Part shown: positions 50,456 to 58,580 of the stretch, piece after piece
How the letters are laid out: each line of letters starts with the position of its first letter
How positions within the stretch are numbered: position 1 is the first letter of the stretch
Assembly (NCBI RefSeq): GCF_000717745.1
Contig: NZ_JOBH01000006.1
Coordinates: 1 to 64,000 of the forward strand
DNA length: 64,000 nucleotides
DNA from: Streptomyces violens
GTDB taxonomy: Bacteria > Actinomycetota > Actinomycetes > Streptomycetales > Streptomycetaceae
Direction of reading: 5' to 3'
Translations under genes and position numbers: made by a program
Notes under the pieces: generated by a model
What the model saw: only the letters and a program-made list of their open reading frames with translations
Told to the model about the DNA's origin: nothing
The model's database searches: none

Positions 50456-52168
50456 TCACGTCAGTGGGATGCGCGCGAAGCGTCCCGCGATGTGCAGGTC
50501 CGCCTCGATGCCGGCGACCGTCGCGCGCAGTTCGGGCAGTACGTCCGTGACGCACTCCTCGGCGGTCCGGCGGACGGTGTGCATCGCGACGTTCACGGCC
50601 GCCACGACCTCGCCCGTACCACTGCGCACCGGTACCGCGATCGAGCGGAGGCCCTCCTCCAGCTCCTCCTCCACCAGTGCGTAACCCTGGTCGGCGACCT
50701 GGTCCAGGAGCGCGGCGAGCGCGTCGGGGGCGGTGACCGTCCGCGGGGTCAGCGGGCGCGGTGCGCTGCGGGTGAGCCGCGCGTACCGTTCGGCGGGCGG
50801 CAGCCCTGCCAGCATCGCCCGGCCCAGCGCGGTGGCGTAGGCGGGCAGCCGGGTGCCGACGGTGATGTTGACGCTCATCACGCGGGTGGTGGCGACCCGC
50901 GCCGTGTACCGGATCTCGTCGCCGTCGAGCGTGGCGAGGGACGCCGAGTCGTGCACCCGCGCCGCGAGCGCGGCCAGGTGCGGCGCGGCGATCTGGGGGA
51001 GTGAGGTGCGGGAGAGCGGCGGGTAGCCGAGCGCCAGGACGCGCGGGGTGAGCCGGAAGGTACGCCCTTCGGAGGCCACGTACCCCAGGTGCTCCAGGGT
51101 GATCAGGGCCCGGCGCGCGGTGGCCCGGGCCAGCCCGGTCGCCTCGGCGGCGGCGGACAGCGTCAGTTCGGCGTGCCCCTCGCCGAACGCGGTCAGCACG
51201 GTCAGGCCGCGGGCCAGGGACTCGATGAACTCCCGGCCCAGCTCCTGCTTGGAGGCGGCGGTCCAGGCGGCGAGCGGCTGCTCTGCGTGCGCCGGAGCGG
51301 CCTCGTCCACGGCCTCGTCCACGGCCTCGTCCGCGACGTCGGCCCGCGCGAGCACGCGCTCCATCGCGGCCACCGTCTCCCGCAGCCGCGGCAGCAGCGT
51401 GTCGCGCAGGGACGCGGCGCTGTGCCGGCTGGTGTGGCTGACGACGCTCGCGGCGCACGCGATCGAGCCGTCCGGGGCGCGTACCGGTACGGACAGCGCG
51501 ACCAGCCCCGGCTCGATCAACTGGTCGTCCAGCGCCCAGCCTTGCTCGCGCGCCTCCTGGGTGCGCTCCTCGAAGGGGTCTCCGTCCGCCGCCCGGCCGG
51601 GAGCACGCGGCGGTACGGCCGGGAAGCCGAGGTCCGCCGGATCGGCGGCCCGGCGCTCCCGCCAGCGCGCCCACTCCGCCTCGGTCCACTCCGCGGCGAA
51701 CAGCGCACCCGGCGCGGTGCGTTCGGCCGGCAGCAGGTCGCCGATGCGGAAGCTGAGCGACATCGCGCGGCGCCGGGTCGCCTGGTGCAGGAAGCGGATG
51801 CCGTCCCGGTCGGGGACCGCGAGGGACACCGACTCGTCCAGCGCGTCGGCGAGCGCGTCGGCGTCCCCGCCGAGCAGCCCCGGGAGGCGCAGCGCGGCGA
51901 GGTAGGCGTTGCCCAGGGCCATGACGCGCGGGGTGAGCACGGCGTCCCGGCCGTCCAGGCGTACGAAGCCCATCCGGGCGAGCGTCGCGGTCACCCGGTC
52001 GACGGTGGAGCGGGCGAGGCCGGTGGCGCGCTCCAGCTCGCTCAGGCTCAGCGTGCCGTCGGCGTCGGTGAGCCGGCGCAGCACGGCGATGCCGCGCATC
52101 AGCGGCGTGACGGCCTCGGCCGGTGCCCCGGCGGCTGCGGGCGGCGGCGTGGTGTCGGTCGGTGGCAT
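50456..52168 (-). CDS. Tandem (double-length) IclR-family regulator, PobR-like
   Basis: The 570-residue protein contains two complete IclR units. Unit one (about residues 18-280) has RGIAVLRRLTDADGTLSLSE and ATGLARSTVDRVTATLARMG; unit two (about 310-570) has RGLTVLTAFGEGHAELTLSA and ATGLARATARRALITLEHLG, each followed by a GAF-like effector domain. The linker (DEAV-DEAV-DEAA) is encoded by a 12-bp tandem repeat. IclR proteins normally have one unit of about 260 residues. It is divergent from pobA, and tandem IclR regulators of 4-hydroxybenzoate genes are known in Streptomyces. ATG 52168 has GGAG six bases upstream. Confidence 0.88.
   Translation of the reverse strand: MPPTDTTPPPAAAGAPAEAVTPLMRGIAVLRRLTDADGTLSLSELERATGLARSTVDRVTATLARMGFVRLDGRDAVLTPRVMALGNAYLAALRLPGLLGGDADALADALDESVSLAVPDRDGIRFLHQATRRRAMSLSFRIGDLLPAERTAPGALFAAEWTEAEWARWRERRAADPADLGFPAVPPRAPGRAADGDPFEERTQEAREQGWALDDQLIEPGLVALSVPVRAPDGSIACAASVVSHTSRHSAASLRDTLLPRLRETVAAMERVLARADVADEAVDEAVDEAAPAHAEQPLAAWTAASKQELGREFIESLARGLTVLTAFGEGHAELTLSAAAEATGLARATARRALITLEHLGYVASEGRTFRLTPRVLALGYPPLSRTSLPQIAAPHLAALAARVHDSASLATLDGDEIRYTARVATTRVMSVNITVGTRLPAYATALGRAMLAGLPPAERYARLTRSAPRPLTPRTVTAPDALAALLDQVADQGYALVEEELEEGLRSIAVPVRSGTGEVVAAVNVAMHTVRRTAEECVTDVLPELRATVAGIEADLHIAGRFARIPLT
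51299..51335. repeat. Three 12-bp tandem repeats in the IclR linker
   Basis: GGCCTCGTCCAC is repeated three times (third copy ending differently) within the linker of the tandem IclR gene and encodes an acidic DEAV repeat on the minus strand. Copy number may vary between strains. Confidence 0.7.
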
Positions 52169-52208
52169 CGGCTCTCCGTAGTGGATCTCCAGTACACCGT
52201 AATCGCCC

Positions 52209-52249
52209 GTAAACAAACCGTTGACAGGCGTACGGAGCGAGCGCAGACT
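52209..52249 (+). promoter_or_regulatory. pobA promoter with IclR-type element
   Basis: TTGACA (52221-52226) and CAGACT (52244-52249) are 17 bases apart. The -35 is embedded in GTAAACAAACCGTTGACAGG (52209-52228), nearly the same as the element at 14621-14640. Transcription would start near 52256, giving a leader of about 140 bases. Confidence 0.6.
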
Positions 52250-52296
52250 CAAGGCCACGCAGTCGTGAACATTATTTCACCACGCGAACGACAGTG

Positions 52297-52340
52297 CAAG
52301 AACGACCAGTACAAGAACGACCAGTACAAGAACGACCACA
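52297..52340 (+). repeat. 15-bp tandem repeat in the pobA leader
   Basis: CAAGAACGACCAGTA occurs twice in full and once as a 12-base partial copy (2.8 units). The A-rich units lie in the transcribed leader of pobA, about 55 bases before the start codon, in an otherwise GC-rich area. They could be protein-binding sites or a product of strand slippage. Confidence 0.7.
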
Positions 52341-52394
52341 AGAAGCGGTGCGTGAACCGGTACCGCACCGTCCTCGACGACGAGGAGACACCAC

Positions 52395-53591
52395 ATGCAC
52401 ACCACCGTCGGGATCATCGGCGGCGGCCCCGCCGGCCTGCTGCTCGCCCGTCTGCTGCACACCGCCGGCATCGACAGCGTCCTGCTGGAGCGCCGCGACC
52501 GCGCGTACGTGGAGCAGCGGCAGCGCGCGGGCATCCTGGAGCAGGCCACCGTGGACGCGCTGCGGGCCTGCGGCGCCGGGGCGCGGCTGGACGCCGAGGG
52601 CATGGTCCACGACGGCATCGAGCTGCGCTTCGACCGGCGCGCCCACCGCATTGACTTCCCCTCGCTCGCCGACGGGCGCCGCGTGACGGTGTACGCCCAG
52701 ACCGAGGTCGTCAAGGACCTCATCGCGCTCCAGCTCGCCGAGGGCGGCCCGCTGCTCTTCGAGGCGGACGTGCACGCGGTGGAGGGCGCCGACACCGACC
52801 GCCCGCTGATCCGCTACACCCACGAGGGCCAGGAACAGACCCTCACCTGCGACTACGTCGTCGGCTGCGACGGCTTCCACGGAGTGGCGCGGAACGCCGT
52901 ACCGGAGCATCTGCGCACCACGTACGAGCGCGTGTACCCGTACTCCTGGCTCGGCATCCTCGCCGACGCGCCGCCCGCCGCCGATGAGCTGATCTACGCC
53001 CACTCCGACCGCGGCTTCGCGCTGGCCAGCATGCGCTCCCCGTCCGTCAGTCGGCACTACCTCCAGGTCCCCAACGGCACCGATCCCGCCGACTGGCCCG
53101 ACGACCGCATCTGGGACGAGCTCGACGCCCGCTTCGCCCTCGACGCCGACCCGAGCTGGCGGCTCAAGCGTGGCCCCGTCACCGCCAAGTCGGTCCTCCC
53201 GATGCGCAGCCACGTCACCGAGCCGATGGCGTACGGCCGCGTCCTGCTGGCCGGCGACGCCGCGCACATCGTGCCGCCCACCGGCGCCAAGGGACTCAAC
53301 CTCGCCGCCGCCGACGTCATCGTCCTGGCCCGCGCCCTGACCCACTGGCACATCACCGGATCGACGGACCTCCTGGACTCCTACTCCGACACCTGCCTGC
53401 GCCGCGTCTGGCGCGCGGAACACTTCTCGTACTTCATGACCACCACCCTGCACACCGCCCCCGACCAGTCCCCCTTCGAGAGCCGCCTGCAGCTCTCCCA
53501 GCTCGACCGCGTCGCGACCTCCCGCCACGCCGCCGCCGAACTGGCCGAGAACTACACGGGCCTGCCGCTCGCTACGGGGCCGCTGGCCTGA
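52395..53591 (+). CDS. pobA: 4-Hydroxybenzoate 3-monooxygenase
   Basis: The 398-residue flavoprotein hydroxylase starts TVGIIGGGPAGLLLARLLH (GxGxxG, FAD) and has EQRQRAGILEQATVDALRAC, the DG motif in CDYVVGCDGFHGVAR and the second FAD motif VLLAGDAAHIVPPTGAKGLN. The RAGILEQ and PTGAKGLNLA segments are characteristic of PobA within this class. It converts 4-hydroxybenzoate and NAD(P)H to protocatechuate. The ATG has GAGGAG eight bases upstream. The divergent tandem IclR protein is the probable regulator. Protocatechuate-cleavage genes are not in this window. Confidence 0.92.
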   Translation: MHTTVGIIGGGPAGLLLARLLHTAGIDSVLLERRDRAYVEQRQRAGILEQATVDALRACGAGARLDAEGMVHDGIELRFDRRAHRIDFPSLADGRRVTVYAQTEVVKDLIALQLAEGGPLLFEADVHAVEGADTDRPLIRYTHEGQEQTLTCDYVVGCDGFHGVARNAVPEHLRTTYERVYPYSWLGILADAPPAADELIYAHSDRGFALASMRSPSVSRHYLQVPNGTDPADWPDDRIWDELDARFALDADPSWRLKRGPVTAKSVLPMRSHVTEPMAYGRVLLAGDAAHIVPPTGAKGLNLAAADVIVLARALTHWHITGSTDLLDSYSDTCLRRVWRAEHFSYFMTTTLHTAPDQSPFESRLQLSQLDRVATSRHAAAELAENYTGLPLATGPLA

Positions 53592-53606
53592 GCCGCCCGG
53601 GTCGCC

Positions 53607-53634
53607 CCCCGGCCGTTCACTCGATCGGCCGGGG
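53607..53634 (+). terminator. Terminator hairpin after pobA
   Basis: CCCCGGCCG (53607-53615) and CGGCCGGGG (53626-53634) form a perfect nine-base-pair stem with a ten-base loop, 15 bases after the pobA stop codon. Confidence 0.75.
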
Positions 53635-53699
53635 CGGGGATGGTCAGTACCGCCTGCCGGGTACCCCGTACGTCCCGGACCGTACGGAAAGGCACAGAC

Positions 53700-54374
53700 A
53701 TGGCACGCGCGGCACTCTTCGACGTCGACGGCACGCTCGCCGACACCAACCACCTCCACGTCACGGCGTGGTGGGAGGCGTTCCGGCAGCGCGGGCACCA
53801 CGTGCAGATGACCGCCATCCACCACGCGCTCGGGCGCCCGTCGAGCGATCTGATCGCCCATGTCCTGGGGGAGGACCGGGACACCGGACAGGACGCGGAC
53901 ATCAGCGCCGCGCACAAGACGCTGTACGCGACGTACTTCGACCGGCTGCCCGCGCTGAACGCCGCCGGGGAGCTGCTGCGCGCCCTGGCGGCACGCGGCT
54001 GGCGGAACGTGCTGGTCACCTCGGCAGGCGGAGGCGAGCTGGGCGCGCTGCGCCGGGCCATCGACGCCGACGACGCCATCGTGGACACCGCGAGCGCGGA
54101 CGACGTCAGCGAGGGGAAGCCCGCGCCCGAGCCCGTGGAGCACGCCAGGAAGCTGGCCGGGGTGGCGACGGAGCAGGCGGTGTTCGTCGGGGACTCGGTG
54201 TGGGACATGCAGGCCGCGACCCGGGCCGGGGTCGGCGCGGTCGCCCTGCTGTGCGGCGGCATCCCGCGGGCCGACCTGGAGAAGGCCGGGGCCTCGGAGG
54301 TGTACGCGGATCCGGCCGACCTGCTGACCCGGCTCGACGACAGCCTCTTCGCCCGGGTGGCGGGGGAGGGGTGA
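53700..54374 (+). CDS. HAD-family hydrolase (phosphatase)
   Basis: The 224-residue protein has HAD motif I FDVDGTLADTN, motif II VLVTSAGG, the lysine of motif III in SEGKPAPEPVEHA and motif IV VFVGDSVWDMQAA, with a helical cap between motifs I and II. This fits phosphoglycolate-phosphatase or beta-phosphoglucomutase-like enzymes; the substrate is not clear. ATG 53700 has GGAAAGG about eight bases upstream. Confidence 0.87.
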   Translation: MARAALFDVDGTLADTNHLHVTAWWEAFRQRGHHVQMTAIHHALGRPSSDLIAHVLGEDRDTGQDADISAAHKTLYATYFDRLPALNAAGELLRALAARGWRNVLVTSAGGGELGALRRAIDADDAIVDTASADDVSEGKPAPEPVEHARKLAGVATEQAVFVGDSVWDMQAATRAGVGAVALLCGGIPRADLEKAGASEVYADPADLLTRLDDSLFARVAGEG

Positions 54375-54512
54375 GCCTGCCGCCCCTCCGAGGGGCCGGG
54401 GAAACCTCCCGTGATGCCGGATATGAGTTGGCGCACCATGATGAGTTGAGGCCCGTTCGACGGGGCACCCGTGGAATCTCGTGCAGTCTCCGGAAGGACG
54501 GAACGGAGCGTT

Positions 54513-54827
54513 ATGACCCGGAAGAACGAGCAGGGCGAGAAGGGGCACAGCGCCGCCAAGGGCGCGGGCCGGGGCGATCCCCGGAGCCGCGACACGGCGG
54601 CGAAGGAGGTGCTGGCCGAGTTCGAGGACGCCGAGACGCGCGTCGCCGGACCCGACGAGCGGCGGCACGTGGCCGGCGAGAGCGGCGACCCCCTGACCAC
54701 CAGCCTGGACGCCCAGGAGTCCCTCGACGAGGCCGGCCGTGCCAAGGCAGGCACCGACCCCGACCAGCGGGACCAGCGGCCCCCACGCGCGAAGCGGCAG
54801 CAGGCCGCGCGGCCGGAGGAGGACTGA
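54513..54827 (+). CDS. Small charged hypothetical protein
   Basis: The 104-residue protein is rich in Lys, Arg, Glu, Asp and Gly and looks mostly disordered, with no hydrophobic core or signal peptide. Near the centre, AKEVLAEFEDAETRVAGPDE could form one helix. Similar small hydrophilic proteins are common next to stress genes in Streptomyces, but I recognise no domain. GGAG precedes the ATG by six bases, and it ends five bases before the P450 gene, so the two are likely cotranscribed. Confidence 0.65.
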   Translation: MTRKNEQGEKGHSAAKGAGRGDPRSRDTAAKEVLAEFEDAETRVAGPDERRHVAGESGDPLTTSLDAQESLDEAGRAKAGTDPDQRDQRPPRAKRQQAARPEED

Positions 54828-54832
54828 GCGCT

Positions 54833-56104
54833 GTGGCTGTGTCCTTGTCGGCCTCGTCGGCCTTGTCGTCCTTGTCCGACAGCACCGTGCCCCTGCTTCT
54901 GGAGGGGTACGCATGGTTGCCCGACCGCCGGCGCCGCAACGGCGGCGCGCCCGTCCGCACCCGGCTGCTGGGAAAGCCGGCGATCGCACTGCACGGTACG
55001 GACGCCGTGCGGTTCTTCTACGACGAGAGCCACATCCACCGCCGTGACGCGCTGCCGGGCCCGGTGCTCGACACGCTCTTCGGCCGCGGCGCGGTGCACA
55101 CCCTCGACGGCGACCGGCACCGCGTGCGCAAGGCCCTCTTCGTCCATCTGCTCAAGGACGAGGGCGGCATCGCCGACCTGACCGAGCGCGCGGCCGCCGA
55201 GTGGAAGCGGGGCCGCGCCGACTGGTCCGGCAGCCCCCGGGTCGTCCTCTTCGACGCGTTCGCGCTGCTGCTCACCCGCGCGGTCTGCGGCTGGGCGGGC
55301 ATCACGCTCGACGACGACGGCGCGCAGGAGATGGCCGACGACCTGGTGGCGATGGTGGACGGCTTCGCGACGCCGGGGCCGCGGCACTGGCGGGCCCGCC
55401 GCGCGCGCAGCCGCCAGGAGGAGCGCCTGGCACGCCGCATCGAGGACATCCGGCGGGCCGGCCCCGAGCACGAGGCATCGGGCCGGCCGACCGGTACGGC
55501 GCTGACGGAGGTGGCCCGGCACCTGGAGGCCGACGGCGCCCCGCTCGACGCGCACACGGCCGCCGTGGAGGTGCTCAACGTCATCCGGCCGACCGTCGCG
55601 GTCGCCTGGTTCCTGACCTTCGCCGCGCACGCCCTGCACCGCTGGCCCGAGCACCGCGCGCCGCTCGCCAAGGGCGATGCCGCGTACGCCCGGGGCTTCG
55701 CCCACGAGGTACGCCGCTTCTACCCCTTCGTACCGTTCCTCGGCGGCCTGGCCGCACGCGACCTGGAGTGGCGGGGCGAGCGCATCGGGGCCGGCACGAT
55801 GGTCCTGCTCGACGTGTACGGGCAGAACCACGACCCCGACCTGTGGCCGCGCCCGTACACCTTCGACCCCACGCGCTTCACGGACGCCGAGCCGGGCCGC
55901 GACGACCTCATCCCGCAGGGCGGCGGCGAGGTCTCCAACGGCCACCGCTGCCCCGGCGAGGACATCGTGCTGGCGCTGCTCCAGGCCCTCGTACCGCTCC
56001 TGGCACGGCTGGAGTACCGCGTGCCGGAGCAGGACCTGACGGTGCCGCTGCACCGCGTCCCGTCGACGGTACGCGGCGGGTTCGTCGTCACCGGCGTCCG
56101 CTGA
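54833..56104 (+). CDS. Cytochrome P450, CYP152 fatty-acid peroxygenase type
   Basis: The 423-residue protein is short for a P450 and carries CYP152 marks: the I-helix Arg-Pro motif in LNVIRPTVAVAWFLTFAAHA (Arg replaces the usual acid-alcohol pair) and the heme loop QGGGEVSNGHRCPGE with cysteine ligand. EVRRFYPFVPFLGGLAARDL resembles the K-helix ExxR region. CYP152 enzymes use hydrogen peroxide to hydroxylate or decarboxylate fatty acids and need no reductase. GTG 54833 follows GGAGGA. No dedicated partner gene is nearby. Confidence 0.88.
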   Translation: MAVSLSASSALSSLSDSTVPLLLEGYAWLPDRRRRNGGAPVRTRLLGKPAIALHGTDAVRFFYDESHIHRRDALPGPVLDTLFGRGAVHTLDGDRHRVRKALFVHLLKDEGGIADLTERAAAEWKRGRADWSGSPRVVLFDAFALLLTRAVCGWAGITLDDDGAQEMADDLVAMVDGFATPGPRHWRARRARSRQEERLARRIEDIRRAGPEHEASGRPTGTALTEVARHLEADGAPLDAHTAAVEVLNVIRPTVAVAWFLTFAAHALHRWPEHRAPLAKGDAAYARGFAHEVRRFYPFVPFLGGLAARDLEWRGERIGAGTMVLLDVYGQNHDPDLWPRPYTFDPTRFTDAEPGRDDLIPQGGGEVSNGHRCPGEDIVLALLQALVPLLARLEYRVPEQDLTVPLHRVPSTVRGGFVVTGVR

Positions 56105-56129
56105 CCGGCGGCAAGGGCAGGCGGCAGCA

Positions 56130-56801
56130 ATGACGTCGTACGTCTCGAAGTTCGACCGGGAGCCCGGCCTCGCGCCCGAGGCCCGGTTCCCGGTGGTCGC
56201 GCTCGCGTCCTCGGCGGGCGGGCTCAACGCGCTGTTCCAGGTGCTCGGGCCGCTGCCCGCCGATCTGCCGGCGGCCGTCCTGGTGGCCCAGCACCAGCAG
56301 CCCGACCGTCCCAACAGGCTGCCGCACCTCCTCGATGCCCGCACCCGGCTGACGGTCCGCTCCGCCCGCGACGGGGACACCCTGGAGCGGGGCACCGTGC
56401 TGGTCACCCCGCCCGGCTACCACCTGCTGGTGGTCAGCGACAACCGCATCGGGCTGATCGCCGTCGGCGAGCGCGCGGTCCCGCCGCGGCCGACGGCGGA
56501 CATGATGCTGGCGACCCTGGCCGTGACCTGCGGCCCTCGGGCGCTGGCGGTGGTCCTCACCGGCGTCGGCACGGACGCCCAGTCCGGTATCCGCGCGGTC
56601 ACCTGCTGCGGCGGCCGGGCCCTCGCCCAGGACGAGGTGACCTCGGCGCACTTCGGGATGCCGGGTGCGGCGATCCGCACCGGTGAGGTGGACAAGGTGC
56701 TGCCGCTGACGGAGATCGCCAAGGAGATCCAGGCGCATGTGACGACGGCGGTCGAGAAGGGGGCCGGGGAGGGACCGGAGAGCGGCAGCGAGGCGTGCTG
56801 A
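56130..56801 (+). CDS. Stand-alone CheB-type methylesterase domain protein
   Basis: The 223-residue protein aligns with the CheB catalytic domain: serine in VALASSAGGLNALFQVL, histidine in VLVAQHQQPDRP, and aspartate in TGVGTDAQSGIRAVTCCGG with the preceding LAVVLTGVG strand. The receiver domain of chemotaxis CheB is absent. Chemotaxis is not expected in this non-motile lineage, so the target is probably another glutamate methyl ester or a signalling protein. The gene lies 25 bases after the P450 gene on the same strand. Confidence 0.82.
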   Translation: MTSYVSKFDREPGLAPEARFPVVALASSAGGLNALFQVLGPLPADLPAAVLVAQHQQPDRPNRLPHLLDARTRLTVRSARDGDTLERGTVLVTPPGYHLLVVSDNRIGLIAVGERAVPPRPTADMMLATLAVTCGPRALAVVLTGVGTDAQSGIRAVTCCGGRALAQDEVTSAHFGMPGAAIRTGEVDKVLPLTEIAKEIQAHVTTAVEKGAGEGPESGSEAC

Positions 56802-56823
56802 CGTAGTAGTGCGGGCCCCGGCG

Positions 56824-57840
56824 TCAGGCGGCCTCCCGCGGCTCCTCCCGCACCACCTCGGACGGCTTCTTGTCGTCCCGCAGCCCCAGGAAGCGCGGGT
56901 GGCGCAGCATCCCGTCCCGGGTCCACTCGGTGAAGCCGACCTCGGCGACCAGCGCGGGGCGTACCCAGTGCGCGGCCCGCTCCCGTACCGGGTCGCCGAA
57001 CGGGGACCGGGCCTGCTCCCGCTCGTCCAGGAGGCCGCGGATGCGGTGCAGCGCGGCCCGGTCGTAGCCGGTGCCGACCTTGCCCGCGTACCGCAGCGTG
57101 CCGTCCGCGTAGTAGCCGAGCAGCAGCGCGCCGAAGCCGACGCGGCTGCCGGCCGGCTCGGTGAAGCCGCCGATCACGAACTCCTGGCCGCGGGCGCATT
57201 TCAGCTTCAGCCAGTCGCCGGAGCGGCGCGGTACGTACGGCCCGTCGGCGCGCTTGGCGATCAGCCCCTCCCAGCCCCGCTCGCAGGCGTCGGCCAGCCG
57301 CTGCGGGCCGCCCTCGTTGCGGTGCGGGGTGAAGCGCAGCGGGGAGACGAAGCGCAGGCTGCGGCGGAGCAGGGACTTGCGGGTGCGCAGCGGCAGTCCG
57401 CGGAGGTCCTTGCCGTCCAGGCGCAGCAGGTCGAAGACGTAGTACGTCACCGCCACCGAGCTGGCCCGGGCCTGTGCGGGATCGATGATGCCCATCCGCT
57501 GCTGGAGCCGGGAGAAATCGGTGCGGCCCTGCGAGAAGGCGACGATCTCGCCGTCCACGGCGAAGTCCCGGCCGGTCTGGGCGGCCAGCGCGTCCGCGAT
57601 CTCGGGGTAGGTGTCGTTCAGGGGCCGGCCGGTGCGGGACAGCAGCCGGGTGCGGGTCCGGTCGCGTACGGCCAGCGCGCGTATGCCGTCCAGCTTCCGC
57701 TCGAAGATCCAGTCCGGGCCGAAGTCCCGGCGGTCGGAGAGCACCGCGAGCATGGGGTGGGCCGCCAGCTCCTCGCCCGAGGGGGCGTCGGCCAGCAGCC
57801 GCCGTTGTTCGCCGGGCAGCGACTCCAGCAGGTCCGCCAT
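56824..57840 (-). CDS. ATP-dependent DNA ligase (LigD ligase domain type)
   Basis: The 338-residue enzyme has the nucleotidyltransferase motif I FERKLDGIRALAV (AMP-accepting lysine), motif III-like FAVDGEIVAFSQG, motif IV EGLIAKRADGPYVP and motif V DWLKLKC, followed by an OB domain. The length and PMLAVLSDRRDFGPDWIFER opening match the ligase module of LigD rather than LigB/LigC. It starts two bases after the phosphoesterase gene, so the two act as a split LigD for double-strand-break end joining. No polymerase domain is nearby. Confidence 0.9.
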   Translation of the reverse strand: MADLLESLPGEQRRLLADAPSGEELAAHPMLAVLSDRRDFGPDWIFERKLDGIRALAVRDRTRTRLLSRTGRPLNDTYPEIADALAAQTGRDFAVDGEIVAFSQGRTDFSRLQQRMGIIDPAQARASSVAVTYYVFDLLRLDGKDLRGLPLRTRKSLLRRSLRFVSPLRFTPHRNEGGPQRLADACERGWEGLIAKRADGPYVPRRSGDWLKLKCARGQEFVIGGFTEPAGSRVGFGALLLGYYADGTLRYAGKVGTGYDRAALHRIRGLLDEREQARSPFGDPVRERAAHWVRPALVAEVGFTEWTRDGMLRHPRFLGLRDDKKPSEVVREEPREAA

Positions 57841-57842
57841 GC

Positions 57843-58487
57843 TCAGTCCTTGCCCTGGTCGGCCGTGCTCTCGTCGGCCGCCACCTGGCCGAGCGTCCGC
57901 CCGCTCCGGGCCGACTTGGCCCGGCGCGGGTCCGGTGTGCCGCGCTGCCCGGCCCGCTCGTCGTTCTCCTTCACCAGCAGCCAGGACTCCCGGCCCTCGG
58001 ACTCCGCCGTGCGGAAGCGGGTGAGCGCGTAGCCGCCGCGCAGCTTCTCGCCGTTCATCCAGAACGTGATGTGCCCGTGCTCCAGCCGCTCGGCGAAGGA
58101 CGCGTCGCGGTCCTTGCGCTTCTTGGGCGGGAGCGGGCGGTACGTGCCCTGGTCCCAGACGATCACCGTGCCGCCGCCATACTCGCCCTTCGGGATGACC
58201 CCTTCGAATTCGCGGTACTCCATCGGGTGGTCCTCGGTCGGCATCGCCAGCCGCTTGTCGTGCGGGTCGGTGGAAGGGCCCTTCGGGACGGACCAGGACT
58301 TCAGTACGCCGTCGACCTCCAGCCGGAAGTCGAAGTGCATGGTCGAGGCGTCGTGGATCTGCACGACGAAGACCGGGTCGCCGCCGTCGGCGGACGGTGT
58401 CCCGGCGGCGTCCTCGCCCCGCGGCTCACGGGTCCGCTCGAAGTCGCGCTTGCCCTGGTACGTCGACAGCCCTCGCTCGCCCTTCAC
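57843..58487 (-). CDS. DNA polymerase LigD-type 3'-phosphoesterase domain protein
   Basis: The 214-residue protein carries the LigD phosphoesterase motif FVVQIHDASTMHFDFRLEVD followed by GVLKSWSVPKGPS, and VIPKGEYGGGTVIVWDQGTY. The conserved His-x-Asp/His residues bind the catalytic metal that trims 3'-phosphates and ribonucleotides at breaks. A charged C-terminal tail follows. GTG 58487 is preferred because GGAAGGGG lies six bases before it; a GTG at 58532 would add 15 residues. It is translated with the downstream ligase. Confidence 0.88.
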   Translation of the reverse strand: MKGERGLSTYQGKRDFERTREPRGEDAAGTPSADGGDPVFVVQIHDASTMHFDFRLEVDGVLKSWSVPKGPSTDPHDKRLAMPTEDHPMEYREFEGVIPKGEYGGGTVIVWDQGTYRPLPPKKRKDRDASFAERLEHGHITFWMNGEKLRGGYALTRFRTAESEGRESWLLVKENDERAGQRGTPDPRRAKSARSGRTLGQVAADESTADQGKD

Positions 58488-58580
58488 GGCAACCCCTTCC
58501 TGCTGATGGCCGCTGCTGTCACTGTCGCCCACGGGCCGGCGCGGCGCACGCGGGAGCGGCGTGCGGCGGTGGTGGTGCGG

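Noticed and set aside
52268..52654. A frame reading KNDQYKNDQYKND as a repeat peptide before pobA
   Set aside because: It runs into pobA in another frame and becomes Arg/Pro-rich; no ribosome site was found, so I treat the DNA as a repeat only.
53552..56407. A 951-codon minus-strand frame across the HAD and P450 genes
   Set aside because: Low-complexity Ser/Arg/Ala translation; both underlying plus-strand genes have intact catalytic motifs.
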